Source: Nyssa sinensis (taxonomy: Eukaryota; Streptophyta; Magnoliopsida; Cornales; Nyssaceae). Taken from it: a stretch of 64,000 nt of DNA. The stretch is taken from contig CM018032.1 of NCBI GenBank assembly GCA_008638375.1, positions 55,659,882 to 55,723,881 of the forward strand, in the 5' to 3' direction. The notes beneath the pieces are model-generated. The model did not search any database. It was not told where the DNA came from and saw only the letters and a list, made by a program, of their open reading frames with translations. Made by a program: the position numbers and the translations under genes. The stretch's first letter is position 1. Each line of letters opens with the position of its first letter. Shown here in pieces: positions 1 to 13,500 of this stretch.

Positions 1-600
1 CCTGAGAAATCTCCAGTACCTTGGTTTCTTGAGACACACAAGAGTTGGCTTCCACCCTTTTAACACCCCTTTAATAACGGCTCTTTTATTTGGGTCACCA
101 GCCTCCTGCTCTCAGAGTCCTTGGATACTCCATAACACTTGTCCAACACTTCCCAAATGTAGTCATAACTCAAAGATATTGTTTTTATTTTGAAGAAGTA
201 TATGATATTTCTTGCCTCCTTGGAAACTCCATGACATGTCTCAAACATGTCCTAAACATGGGATGCAGCATTTTTGTAAGCTAGAAGAGTTTTTTTTTTT
301 ATAACAAGTATGGCGCACACAGCCACTTCCCAACTAAGACTTACACCCCACATCTCTCCCTTTCGAGATGGCAAAATACCACTCAATTGTGACAGCTTGT
401 ATAATAATAGAGTACCATTATAATTAAAAGCATAACTGTGGTTTTAAATACTTGGACTATTTATTAAAGAAGAAAAATTGAAATATAATAAGAGTAAATT
501 GTATCAAACTTTGTTCCAAATCCATGTCCATGCAATATACTCTCAATTTCCTTGGGCGAGTTTTTACAATTTTAAGTTAGAAACTAGGAATCATATATGC

Positions 601-647
<47 letters not shown>

Positions 648-1329
648 TATATTGACGTACTTTGATTTGTCCTCATGCGTGTGTATCTAGTTCCTTCAAA
701 ATGTGTTTTATTTGTGTCTATGTTGTATATTGATGCGTCGTCACATACCCACATTCATGCCCATGCTTCATAAAATTCGTATCCCTTCGAAGTTAAAGAC
801 TACTTGATGCATCCTCATATACATTCATGTCCATGCTTCATAGAATTTCCATCCCTTCAAAGTAAGAGAATGACAGAGTGAGTATGGGACCAGCTACACT
901 CGGTGATAAAAGCATATCATTACAACAGTTCCCAATGCAGCACCAAAAGTAATAATTAATGTCCAAAACCTCCCTCATATCCTCTCATTCTTTCTTGGCT
1001 AAAAGCCCGCTGTTCCTCATTTTCTCTTTCCATCTTTTCTCCTCAATTGTTCTCCTTTTTATTTCTAGGTAATGATTTGAAAGTGCAATTCTTACTTCAT
1101 CATTTGTTTTCTGGATTAAAATGAAACTTGCAATTCTGCAGAAATCTCATACCAAAAACTTACTTCATTGACCCAACCATATCTGGCGTACAGATCAATA
1201 AGGGGATCAGCCAAACACTCTGGCCCACAACCTACCAACAATAATCAAGCCCTGAACTAGCTTGCCCCATTTTAAACCCACTCTGAGCAAAAAAAAGAGA
1301 AAGCTTTTGTGTATGTTTATGTTTTTACC
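1..1329. other. AT-rich sequence without a supported gene
   Basis: No exon with credible splice sites was found. The stretch holds a compound microsatellite, (AT)n followed by (AC)n, at about 600-650, and two similar segments near 735 and 806 containing the words cattcatg and ccatgcttcata. The last exons of the minus-strand gene that starts at 22090 could lie here or beyond the left edge, but I could not identify them. Confidence 0.4.
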
Positions 1330-1475
1330 AGTACGGGCCTTGGCGCAAAGGTAAGGATGCTCTGTGGCGACCTAAAAGTCATGGGTTCAAGTCATGAAAA
1401 TACCCTCTCTGCTTGCTGGCATCCCCATACCCTGCAGTAGCAGGAGCCTTACCCATTCTGAACCAGCCATTTTCG
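1330..1475 (+). mobile_element. Au-like SINE (tRNA-derived), truncated
   Basis: An RNA polymerase III A box (tggcgcaaaggt, 1341-1352) is followed at tRNA-like distance by a B box (gggttcaagtc, 1383-1393). The surrounding words (ccttggcgcaa, gcaggagcctta) resemble the widespread plant Au SINE family. The 3' part is divergent and short, so this is probably an old truncated copy. It lies downstream of the last exon I can recognise in the minus-strand gene. Confidence 0.65.
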
Positions 1476-2450
1476 CTCTCTTAAACATATCCATGGCTTC
1501 ATCATAGAAACCTTCTCATGTTTTACACAAGAGGCTATCAAACTTGACCATTTTTTAAACAAAGGGAAGATGATATCCAAACCCACCAAATCTTCAAAAC
1601 ATATCAAAAAGATTAACCTGCAAACAAGCTTTGAAGAAAAGCACAGTGATAACCTAACCACATTTTGATGTTTGATGTCCCAGCATGAGAAAATCCAAAT
1701 TTTTGAGAGTTGGCACCCAGAAATTACATAATTCTCCTCCATCCATCTCTCTCTATTGAAAGTTTCTTCACCAAACGTGTCTCCTCAAAAGAAATTGATC
1801 CAGAAGACTATGCAATATATGTCTTGGCCCTCTTGGGGTTTGGAATCCCCAAGGGGACAAAAGACAATCTGCTTCTTTCTCTTTGCTGTCATTATAGAGA
1901 AGAGACCAAAAATGAAAGGCTTTGGGATGTCTGTACGATTTTGTTCAGTAAAGATTTTAAAGCAGAGTTCAGCCAGGAAACCTTAAGGCAGGAATCTATT
2001 GTGGATTTTTAACCTAAATAGGAGTTTTTTGGGTACTAAACATCTGCAAAGCAGTTCATTCATCCTCTTATTTTAAGTATAGATCCAGATATAAATAAAG
2101 AGATGGACGACAGACCACACAAGACTGACAAATATGATGGAAACATATGTCATGTCTAGCAGAGCATTGGCATTGTTTCTGATCCCACACATCAGAAATG
2201 AACAATGATCAACGCCAGAGTAAATTGAGCCACTTATCTGACCAATTAGAGAATTTGGTAATGGTCAAGTCAGTAATAAACATATTTCTTAATAAACTGA
2301 AGAAACACCATGGCATGTATCTCATGCTCTGCCCCATGTTACATCGTGACTACTCACTAGCAAATACTTGAATACAGCAACAGAGTAGGTCAACAAACAT
2401 ATTAACATATTATTAGCAATCATGAAAATAAATGCACATAAGGTGATTAC
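1476..2450. other. Non-coding sequence, possibly intron or 3' region of the minus-strand gene
   Basis: This lies downstream (in gene sense) of the last recognised exon, whose donor is at 2449-2450. Open frames occur on both strands (for example plus 1710-2012), but none shows a recognisable domain or splice context. The C-terminal exons needed to finish the protein are not identified here. Confidence 0.35.
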
Positions 2451-2689
2451 CAATAATGCTTTGTTCTCAATTATATTAACCCTGCTACAGTTAGTAAGCT
2501 TCATGGCAATCATCAACCGCTTAACCTGCCAATCAATGGGTAAGGAATCCACCAACTCAAAGAAGTATGTTGCATAGCCATATTCAGGACGTTCCAGCAC
2601 TATTCTGCATTCAAGTGGAATGGGAATATCTCCATCATCAGGAACAAGTAGATCAAGTAGATAGAGAGACAGAGATAGATATAATTGCA

Positions 2690-2726
<37 letters not shown>

Positions 2727-5700
2727 GATGATTTTAAAGCATAATTTTGTGTTGTCGATAATACACCTTCTATGTCTTTCAAAGACAAATAAAAATGATT
2801 GGAGGTCTCGGCACCAACCCCATTCAACAGGCCACTTCCGAAACTGTAGATAACGTGCCTAAAAGGGGAAAAAAGAATGATTATGAATAATGAACAACAG
2901 TGATATAAGACCTTATAATCAACATGGGTGGAAATGAAGTAAAATGACACGAAGGTAATTTCACCATTTTCCACATTTTAAACACCAAGTTAAACAAAAG
3001 TTATAACCTGCTCCACAAGTGATATTAGACAAGCCAAGCAAGTAACTAGCCTTCTCACCCTTTGTGCACCGTATGGGTGCAAGCTTCAATAATGAGTGGC
3101 GCCGAGAGAAAAGCTGCCGCCACACACACATATATAAACTAACATCAGAAACGAAATGGAGCAAGTATGCAATTTAAAACAAGCCTCAAAAAATAACATG
3201 AAAATGAATGGGGAAAAAAATGGTGTCATGATGTGCATAAATATTCAGTTGTCACTTGAAAATCAATTGACACACAAATAATAAATAGTACATGGTAGCA
3301 AACAAGCATAAATGGGAATCGATTGACACAAATAATAAATAGTAGATAGTAGCAAACAAGTATAAATGGGAATATATATATATATATATATATCCACGTT
3401 CCAGTAGCTTTTCACTATTTTATAAAACAAATGTATATAGATTTATGGGTCCAACCTCCCTGCTTAAAGAGAGAAGTTCACATGCTCCCCACTTAATTTA
3501 GACAAAATTACCCCCCTCAAAGCTAAAACTTCTCAAATTAAACACTGACAATTTGATCGTTCCAGAAACCTATCTCTGACCCATCAAAATTTCATTTCAG
3601 AGTGACATTTTAGTCAATTCCAAATTGGAAATGTTTCAGTCGTTCAGAAACATTTGAGAAATGCATCGAAAATCAAAAAGTTATGAAAATACTTGGAAAC
3701 ATTAAGTAAAATCTACTAATGAGTGAAGGTAACCTATAATTGATTAGTTGAATATGTTTCACACCTATACCTTCATCCACACAAGTGGACACCCAATGCG
3801 AATAAGTCATCAAAATAATATCAATTATCAAAAAATTCTTTACTAGTGAAAAAAAAAAAAAAGGTATAACAAACTCTAAAGTTTATTTTCTCATGTAATA
3901 TTAAATTATTATAATTAAAATAATTGTGATCCTATCCCACATCGGTTGAGTGGGAGTAGTTTGATTTGTATACAAGACACCACAAACCTTGCTACTAATA
4001 ACTTGGCTTAAGCATTTTTGGCCATGTGGTTGGATCATTTCTTCATGTTATTGGGATAGCAAACTTGGGGCGTTGCAAAGAGGTATCAAAGCCAGGTTTT
4101 CCAACGGTAGAGGCCCTTAGATTGTTTGATTAATAGGCACTTGTGAGATATTTGGATTAACCCTGGAAGGACGTGTGATCCTAAGAAGAGAATGTGATAC
4201 TCATATCTCACATCGGTTGGATGGAGGTAGTTTGATTAGCAATATAAAACATCACAAGCCTTGCTACTAATAACTTGGGCTTAAGAATTTTATGCTATGG
4301 GGTTCGGTTTTTCTTCAAGTTATTGGGTTAGCAAGCTTGGGGGATTACAAAGTAGTATTAGAACCGGCTCCCAGAGGGTAGAGGCCCTGCCTCTAGAGTG
4401 TTCGCTTAATGGATAGCTAAGAGAGATTTGGATCAACCTCACGATGAAGTGTGGTCCTAAAAGGGGCAAGAATGTGATACTCTTATCCCACATCGGTTAG
4501 GTGAGAGTATTTTGATCGGTATGTAAGACACCACAACGTTGTTACTAATTACCTACCTTAAGCATTTTGGGCCATGTGGTTGGACCCTTTCTTCAGGTTA
4601 TTAGGACAGCAAGCTTGGGGCGTTAAAATAACACTATGACTTTGTTACAGTTCTTGTTTTATTTATTTATGTTAGTGAGAGTAATATTGCAATTCTTCTT
4701 CCATTTGTCTTTCACTATATAAACAAATGGAAGAGTGAAGGCTTGATAGGTTGCATTTTAACTTTTTCTTTTCTTCTCTCATACTCATCTTTGGTATTGT
4801 GATTCTCAACTTGGTATCAGAGCCATAAGAGCCCTAGATTGTTTAAAAACATTGTAAAAAGACATCAGGATAGTGAACAATAACTAACGGGTTGTTGACG
4901 TCAGCATCCATATAGGATGACATCACCTTTTTCTGATGCCAATCACATGCACTGGATCGGATCTTCGAGCTGGTGTTTATGGTGATTCTTTTGGAATTTT
5001 TTGAAGCCATTTGATAGGTTTTTCCAATTTTCGGAGTTTTCCCAAAAAATTACCTATATTTTTCGATCTGTTGATGCACAAATTTTTTCAAGTTTTTGAT
5101 GGTTCAAGGGTCCGAATAGGCCTAAGAAGGTTGCTTGGAGAAGTCCATTGCCATGTGTTGCATTTTTCAGTTGCAAGTGTTGGATTCTAAGGGTCTACTC
5201 TTCCTCAGTTCTTCTTCTAGTCATACAATAGCTTGATGATTGATGCTTGGATCATTTTCTTGACTACTACTTAGGTGTTTGCTGCTATGTTGGGGTTATT
5301 CTTATCATTTTGGACGTTATGTGATGATTTGGTTTTCATTCAATCTCTATTTCTAGACTTCGGCATAGCACAATGTTATTTTTCATGTGGTTGGTTGTGT
5401 TCTTGCTATAAATGGGTAATTTTTGACTAATCTAAAGTATCCTCTTTTGTGTATAGTTCTGTGGTCGTTTCCTATGGCTTCTTCTCGCGATAACAATCAC
5501 GATGGGTTTCGTGGTAATTGTTCTGCTAATCCAATGCCACAGACAACTACTACTGGTAATCATGTTGTTGATTCTTATGCTGACATTATTACCAACTTAA
5601 CCAACTCATTCATCAGTTGTCTTCTTTCTCTCGCATCTCACCTACACGTACAACTACATTGGCAAATTCAGGTGATTCTATTTGTGTGGTTGGAAAACCT

Positions 5701-8700
5701 TCAGCCCCTTGGGTTATTGATTCTGAAGTCAGTGCTCATATCTCTGGTACTTCTTCTCTATTCTCTAAAATCACATATTGTGCTCACTAATGATTCTTTC
5801 CTGACCTGTGCTTGCTTCTAGAGATTTACACTCTAGTTTATTTGTTCCTCATTCTCCTTTTAACTTATTATTTGTAAGTAAGCTAACCAAATCCTTACAA
5901 TATTCGGTAACCTTTTGTCCATCTTCTTGTGTTTTTCAAGACCTCAAGACTAAGAAGGTAATTGGTATGGGACATGAGCACAATGGTCTTTATTCTTTAG
6001 ATCTTGAAGATTCTAGGTACTGCCTCGAGTGCCACAGTTTCTCCCCTCCAATGGCATTTTTGTCTAAGTCATCCGTCATTGTCAAAGTTACGTCAAGTTG
6101 TTCCTAATTTGAAGTCCTATTTTTGTTCTAGAATGTGAGATTGTCAATTAGGCAAACATCACTGTAGTTCCTTTCCTCATAGTTTAGGGAGGCGAGAATC
6201 TAGTCTCTTTAATCTTGTTTATTCAGACATTTGAGGTCCTAAAAGAGTAAAAAGTCTTTCTGGTTTTTAGTATTTTATAATTTGTGGATGATTTTTCTCG
6301 CATGTGTTGGTTATTTCTTATGAAAGATTGCTCTAAATTACCTAAGGTTTTTGTTATCTTTTATAATGAAATCTTGGGTCAATTTGATAAGCGCACTAAG
6401 ATCCTTCGTTCTAACAATGCTTGTGAATATAGTCAATCATTTATGCATATTTTTGTAACGAGCGTGGCATTATTCATCAAACTACATGTCCTCCTACTTC
6501 ACAACAAAATGGTATTGTAGAGCGTAAGAATCGTCATTTGTTGGATGTTGCTCGTACTTTGATGTTTAACATGAATGTGCCCAAACCATTTTGGACTAAT
6601 GCAATTCTTATTGCTAATTATCTCATTAATCACATGTCATCTTCAGTTCTAGCCAACAAGTCTCCCTTCTCTCTTCTTTATCCCAAGTGTTCGGCCATTT
6701 TGTCTTACTCCTCGTGCCTTTGGTTATGTGTGTATGTTCATCTTTTGGGTCCAAGATGTGATAAACTGTCTCCACGATTGGTTAAGTATGTTTTTTTAGG
6801 ATATTCTCGTACTCAAAAAAGTTATCAATGTTATGATCTTCTCTCTCGTCGTCATTGTATCAGTGTTGATGTTACATTTTTTGAGTCATCTTCATTCTTC
6901 TCTACAGGATGTACTCTTAATCCTGATTTGGTTCCCTTCTAATCAGAGGGAACTTATTTTGCCTGTTCTTTCTGACTTTGTATCATCTTCTTCTCTTGTG
7001 GCTGCTCCTCCACTCCAGGTTTATCAACGTTGTAAAGATTGACCAGTTGTACCATGGGTTCCTGCTACTCAAACAACACCAGCTTCTACTGAAGTCTTGC
7101 TTACTACGTCGTCAATTGTCCCATCTACCGATTTTCCCATTGCATTACAAATGCCGCCCATTGCATTACGAAAAGGTACTCAAGAGTTGTACTCAGCATC
7201 TCATTTCCAACTTTGTTTCTTTTCATCGTCTTTCTTTCTCTTTCCATTGTTTTCTAGTCCTCGTTATCTTCAGTTTTTGTTCCTAGTTCTTTTCAACAGA
7301 CATTGTTTTCTCCTCGATGGAATTTGGTTATGGATAAGGAGATGAATGCTCTCTATAAGAATCAAACCTTGGATCTTACTAATCTTCCTCCTGGGAAATA
7401 ACTTGTTGATTATCGTTGGGTCTATACAATGAAATACCATCCTGGTGGTTCTGTTGAGCGTTTGAAGGCCAGATTAGTTGCCAAAGGTTATACTCAAACA
7501 TATAACATGGATAACTGTGAGACATTCTCTCCTATTGCGCATCTTAACTCTAGTTAGAGTTCTTGTTTCAGTTACGGTGAGTCTTAATTGGCCTTTATAT
7601 TAGCTAGACATCAAGAATGCTTTTTTGCATGGGGATTTACAAGAGGAGGTTTATGTGGACCAGCCTCCATGATATGTTGTTTTTGGAAAGGAATGATGGT
7701 AGGTCATTTGCGAAAAGCATTGTATGGGTTGAAACAATCTCCACGTGCGCGGTTTGATTAGTTCAATACAGTTATACTTCAGTATGGCTTTCAACGATCT
7801 ACTTCCGATCATTATGTGTTCACACGTCGTTCATCTTCTAGTATTATTGTTCTAATAATCTATTTAGATGACGTTATCATCAGTGGTAGTGATTCCGCAA
7901 GCAATGCTGACTTAAAAAAACATTTAAGTAAGTAATTTCACACTAAAAACTTTGGTTTTATTCGCTATTTCCTTGGAATTGAAGTCACCAAGTCCAAGGA
8001 ATGTATTAGTTTGTGTTAGCGAAAGTATGCCATGGACTTACTCTCTGAAACTAGGAACACTCGGTGCCCATCTTGTTGATACTCCGATGGATTTCACAGT
8101 GAAATTAGATGTTGAAAGTTATGAAGTGTTCGAGGATTCAGGACGGTATCATAGGTTGGTTGATAAACTGATTTATCTCATTGTGACACATCCAGATATC
8201 ACTTATGTTGTTGGTGTAATTAGTCAATTTATACATGTTCCTCGTAAACCTCATTGGGAGGCTATCTATCATATTTTTCGGTATCTCAAGGGAGCACCAA
8301 GTAGAGGATTGTTATATAAGCCGCCATCACCCTTGTCCATTACTGGATTTTGTGATGCCTGACTGGGCCAGATAATTGTAGTGATAGATGGTGTACTTCT
8401 GATTATTGTACATGTGTTGATGATAATCTTGTTACTTAGCGTAGTAAGAAACAAAATCTAGTGGCTTGGTCGAGTGCTGAAGTTGAGTACCATACGATGG
8501 CCCATATGGCATATGAGATGTTGTGGGATTCAATCTTTGCTTCGTGATTTAGGTGTGAACGTGCCATCTCCCATGTTGATGTATTGTGATAATCCAAACA
8601 ATTATCTTCATTGCTAGTAATCCCATGTTCCATGAACGCACCAAGCACATCGATATGGATTGTCATTTCATTCGGGATCTTCTTATGCAAAAGCAGATTT

Positions 8701-10172
8701 CTATTCCTTATGTTCAGTCTGGAGATCAGTTAGGTGATATCTTTACCAAGCCATTGGTCCGGCCTGCGTTCAAGCATCTATGTTCCAAGTTGGGCATATT
8801 TGATCTCTATGTTCCAGCTTGAGGGGGAGTGTTAGAGTTTTTGTTTTATTTATTTACGTTAGTGAGGGTAATATTGTAATTCTTCTTCCATTTGTCTTTC
8901 GCTATATAAACAAATGGAAAAATGAAGGCTTGATAGGTTGCTTTTTATCTTTTTCTTCTCTTCTCTCATACTATCTTTGGCATAAACTATATAATATACA
9001 CAAATATTGAAATAACTTACAAGCAAGGATCAAAATTTCGTTTCTTTTCCATCGAAACGGCTGAAACGTTTCCGTTTCTTAAGGAACCGAAACGAAACAC
9101 TAATAGAATATCGAAATTCACATGTTTCCATGGAAACAAAATTATTTCCGTAAAAACATACCGAAACTAGTGAAAACATATCGAATAAGGAGAAAATTTT
9201 ATTTTGTATCAACAATAATTCTAGAAGTTAGTAAAAAATAATATCTATTTATTTTTCAAGGATTAAGACTCAAAATTACAAGAAGATATTTCTATTATTT
9301 TTCCTAAAATAATAGAAAAGTAGTAGGAAAAATAAAGTAGTAGAGAAACAACTATTTTAATACTAAGATTACTAATTATAATAGGTTTAAATCGTTATTT
9401 GTTTTACTTTTTATTTTATATGTAACTTGTGTCAAATTATCTAATTCGTGAATATTACATAGTACATATCTATTATGTCATTTATCATGAATTAATGTCA
9501 TTTATCATGAATATGATGTATATACCTTAAACCTGCACAAATATTCAATAAATAGCTTATTTGTATAAATAAATAAATTTTAAGTTACGTTTCCACATGT
9601 TTTCATTTTTTTCTCCGTTTCCATTATGTTTCCGAAACGTTTCCGTTTCCAGACAGACCTGAAACTATATATCGAAACGATATTTTGATCATTGCTTACA
9701 AGTAAAATAAAAAGCTAAAGTAAAACTATTAGCAAGCTTCACTATAGTAATTAGCAACTAAGTATAATGAAAAGCTTTTTTCCTACATCCTTCATATTCC
9801 TCTTCTTTTATGTCTACTTCTACTTCTACTTCTCTGCTATTTCTCAAAGAAATTGGAGGTGTTTAATTGTGTTTTAAACTTTAATCATTCAATATCTCTC
9901 TCTTTGTATTCTAATGGTTACTAGCTTTTATCAATCTTTGTGATTTTTGCTGGCAAGGGTGAAAATAGTTTGTCAATTTTAGTAGGTTTCAATGGAAACA
10001 ACTTTATTTCGACAAAAAAAATATATGAATTTCCACCTTTAACCAAGTTTCCTAGTGGTTCACTAGAAAATGGACACGTTTTAGTCGTTTAGATAGAAAC
10101 AAAAAGAAATTTTAATCCTTGCCTCTAATTTCCCATTCACAAAAAGGCCCAATATATGAGACCACCTATAAA

Positions 10173-10213
<41 letters not shown>

Positions 10214-10507
10214 ATATATATATATATATAAATATATAAGGGGTCAGGGTGTTATGTATTAACAGATTGAAGGATACAGCAGCAGTGGAAGAATGGCACT
10301 CTCGTGAAGGGCGTAGTAACAACAGAAGAGAATTCGCCCAACAGTGTTAGTATTAATAGCTGATGACAAGACCAGCTGTGGAGGTGATTGGGTTTTAGAG
10401 ATGAAGGTTTAGGGGTGGAGATGTGGGTGAGATGAGATGACAATGACAGACGCCAAAGAAGATTTGGTAAGAAGCTGTAGAAATGATGATGGTGGCAATG
10501 TACTTGT

Positions 10508-10565
<58 letters not shown>

Positions 10566-13500
10566 ATGACTCTGACGGAAATGTAGTGGTTGTTTTTTCC
10601 AGCGGAATCAGGGATGATTATGATAGTAGCTGCTGGTTTTGGTGGCAATGGAGGAGGTTTCACTCAATAAATGGATTTGATGGAGAACTATGATAGTGGC
10701 GCCAGCAAGGAGCTCACTATATTCCCATTCCCAGTATGTCATCTCTCATATCAAATCATCCAAGTCTAGCCAAAGATTGGTGGAGTTGGTTCATTAGTGA
10801 TAAAATAACCATAAGGATTTGATGCAACAATCATAATAACAACAACAACAACCACAATAATAGTAATAATAATGGTTTTCTTGTGCAAATAATAGGGGGA
10901 GCTTTGCTAACATCCCACTACAAGGGGGTGAGGCTACAGGGCCTGATATGCGTATGTAGCAGGGAGGTTAACAGGACCTGATATAGGTGTGCACATATAT
11001 AAACATGCATATACCCATTCTTTCCAATCCTAAAGACCCTACCTTAACAAAGCCCAGTCATTTTCCTCCATCAAGATTAATCTTAGCAACCGATAAAACC
11101 ACAAAGACCAAAGTTATTGTTCAAAAACACAGACGTAGCTCATGAACGGCCCCCCAAAACCAAAAATCTATCCAATAAATCCCTACCCCTCCGTCAACTT
11201 TTCCACAACCCTAACCTCTAGCTAGATTGCTAATCCCTAAAGAGCTTACATCACCAAGTTTGTTTCTCAAAACCAAAACCTCACAACAATGATTTCCTTC
11301 ACAAGATGTCTCTCCCACTGCTGAACCTGCCATAACCTAAAAGCACATTGCTTAACCAACAAAGACCAACTCCCACCCTTTCCCCCCCCTCCTATTCCAA
11401 TCTATCAATTCACTTTTCCTTCCACACCATTGAGTCTTGCTCTAACCTAAAAGGCACCCTAACCTGATCAAAGAACATGACGAAAAGATATGATCATGTA
11501 AAATTTCTTTGAAAAGCAAGACATACACCCACATCCCTACTGGGACATAAACCCTGCAGGAGATACCACTCAAGCTAACAGCTGGTGGTGGTAAAGTTAA
11601 GACATGTAAGTTTACTTTCAGTTTCTCTTCCATACATGATATTTGATAGATGGAGTCTGTAAGCTATAGAACTTTTGAACAAGTACAACTTAGGATTTAA
11701 ATTTAAGCACAATAACCAAAGGAAATGATTGTCTCAATTGGCCATAATTTCCGGAACAACAACATCAGTAACTGTTTCCCTTTTTAAACAAACACAATTG
11801 ATGAATAATTCCCCATCCATTTTATTTCCTATCTTTCCATGGTTACATGGTATAGTTAAAACAAACCTGATGTGCATTATACCCCATTTAACTTTCGTAA
11901 TCATCTTAAAACAACTACAAGATTTCTTGTTCGGATGACGAAGTAATATACAATACAGAAACTAAGGAACCGAAACGGAAAATATGAGAATTGAATTTTG
12001 AAAGACAATGAAATGGAATCACAGAATTGTTGCCAACCTTTGATATCACAGCTTCAAGCTCTGCAAAGCCGTCTTCACTAAAAGAATCATCCAGAGGTTC
12101 ATTGCTCTCCATTTCCCCATAAAGCTTAATTTCGTTGACTGTTACCCCTTTGTCAACCAACACCTGACCACGCTGTCATCTATAAATGATTCTATTCCAA
12201 AGGAAAACACAGTAGTGACATGAATACTACCTGCAGGAGTCCAGGAGCATCTTCCTCCAGTGCCGTTTCAACTGAATCACTGCAAAATATATTAGAAAGA
12301 AGAGAAACCCTCAGTAGAGCAATCATGAAGATGGAAAAGAAAATTCTAAAATATTTACATGGAGATGCATGTTCAGAAACATACAAACAAATATGTGTAT
12401 CTTTATTTGGTACATCTTACATATCCATAGATACACATGATATGAAAACACACACACACACACAAACATATATATGTTAATCAGAAAAATATATTACGTA
12501 GCAGTTTTTCTCCTCTTCTTCGGACGGTTGATTCTTAATGGTTTAGCAGAGTCAGATACAATGGGGCTACAGTCTCTGGCAGATGGCACAATTTTCCCCA
12601 AGCATTTGAAGTTTCTGGAAATATCAAAATTAGGAACCGCTCTTGAGGCCAGCAACTTAATCCGATCTTGCAGCAACATATGGTCTACTTCATCTCCATA
12701 AGATTCATCTGGGGTTTCCAGTTCACTCTTCACTGATACTATCTTAGTATAGGGGAAGTTACCTACAGCATTCTTGTCCAGACTGTGTAAGCCATTGTTA
12801 TCCAAGAGTTCAACCTTGACATTTACAAAGGTTGTTGAAGCTGAACTAAGCATACTTTTATGGCCACCAGACACAAATTCTTGTCCACCACATGATTCAT
12901 ACGCTGTGGAAGCTATCTTAGATGAGCATATCCCGTCACTTTCCTGAAGCCCCACAGAATTTCCTGATTTAGTTGATTCAATATGCCTGCAAGAACCCGT
13001 CAATGCTGAACATTGAGGAGCTGCAGAGGATGGTCCTGCAATAATACCATTTAATGAACCAGGCCCTGACATCTCGCAAAAGTCATAAGTATTTCTTTCA
13101 AGAACATCAAAAGTATAATTTACACCCCCTGATGATTCTCCGTCAACAGAATGACCCTCTCCCTTTCCTATCCCAGCAATGCTTTGAATCATGTCTTCCA
13201 CAACTGGGTTAGACAACCATGAAGAATTACCCTGTGAAAGATAAGGTAATCAGCAACTTTAATCAGCAAGGCAATAGCTTCAACTCACCCCCCCCCAAAC
13301 AAAAAAAAATCACTTTTCCTGGGGTGCATCACCACATAGAACATAATTAAAAGGCAAAGAACTCAATTCAAACTACATCACAACATATACCTCCAAATAA
13401 GAGAAGAAAATAGAAGAACTAAGGAAGAGACAAAAAGTTTATCTCACTTGGCCAAATGGCAAGACAATGCTGCCAGCTCCCATAAAATTAACTGAAATGC

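Larger units (their letters stand above)
4643..8983 (+). mobile_element. Ty1/copia LTR retrotransposon, decayed
   Basis: Short LTRs at 4643-4808 and about 8830-8983 share nearly all their sequence. The first is followed by a primer-binding site for initiator tRNA-Met (tggtatcagagcc, 4812-4824). The second is preceded by a polypurine tract (gagggggag, 8821-8829). The internal region encodes copia domains in the order protease, integrase, reverse transcriptase, RNase H. The 3' LTR ends about 15 bases short of the 5' LTR, and no matching target duplication was found, so the right border is eroded. The element lies 15 bp after the TRIM array in the same host intron, sense strand opposite to the host gene. 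Confidence 0.9.

Noticed and set aside
478..690. Open frame over the (AT)(AC) microsatellite
   Set aside because: It is a translation of a simple repeat, with no domain or splice context.
1710..2012. 100-codon plus-strand open frame
   Set aside because: No recognisable motif, and no promoter or splice signals tie it to a gene; probably chance.
8830..8990. Target-site duplication for the copia element
   Set aside because: gactt before the 5' LTR has no match after the 3' LTR; the right border is eroded.
10252..10693. Overlapping open frames on both strands near 10.5 kb
   Set aside because: They owe their length to (TG)n(AG)n tracts, which read open in several frames.
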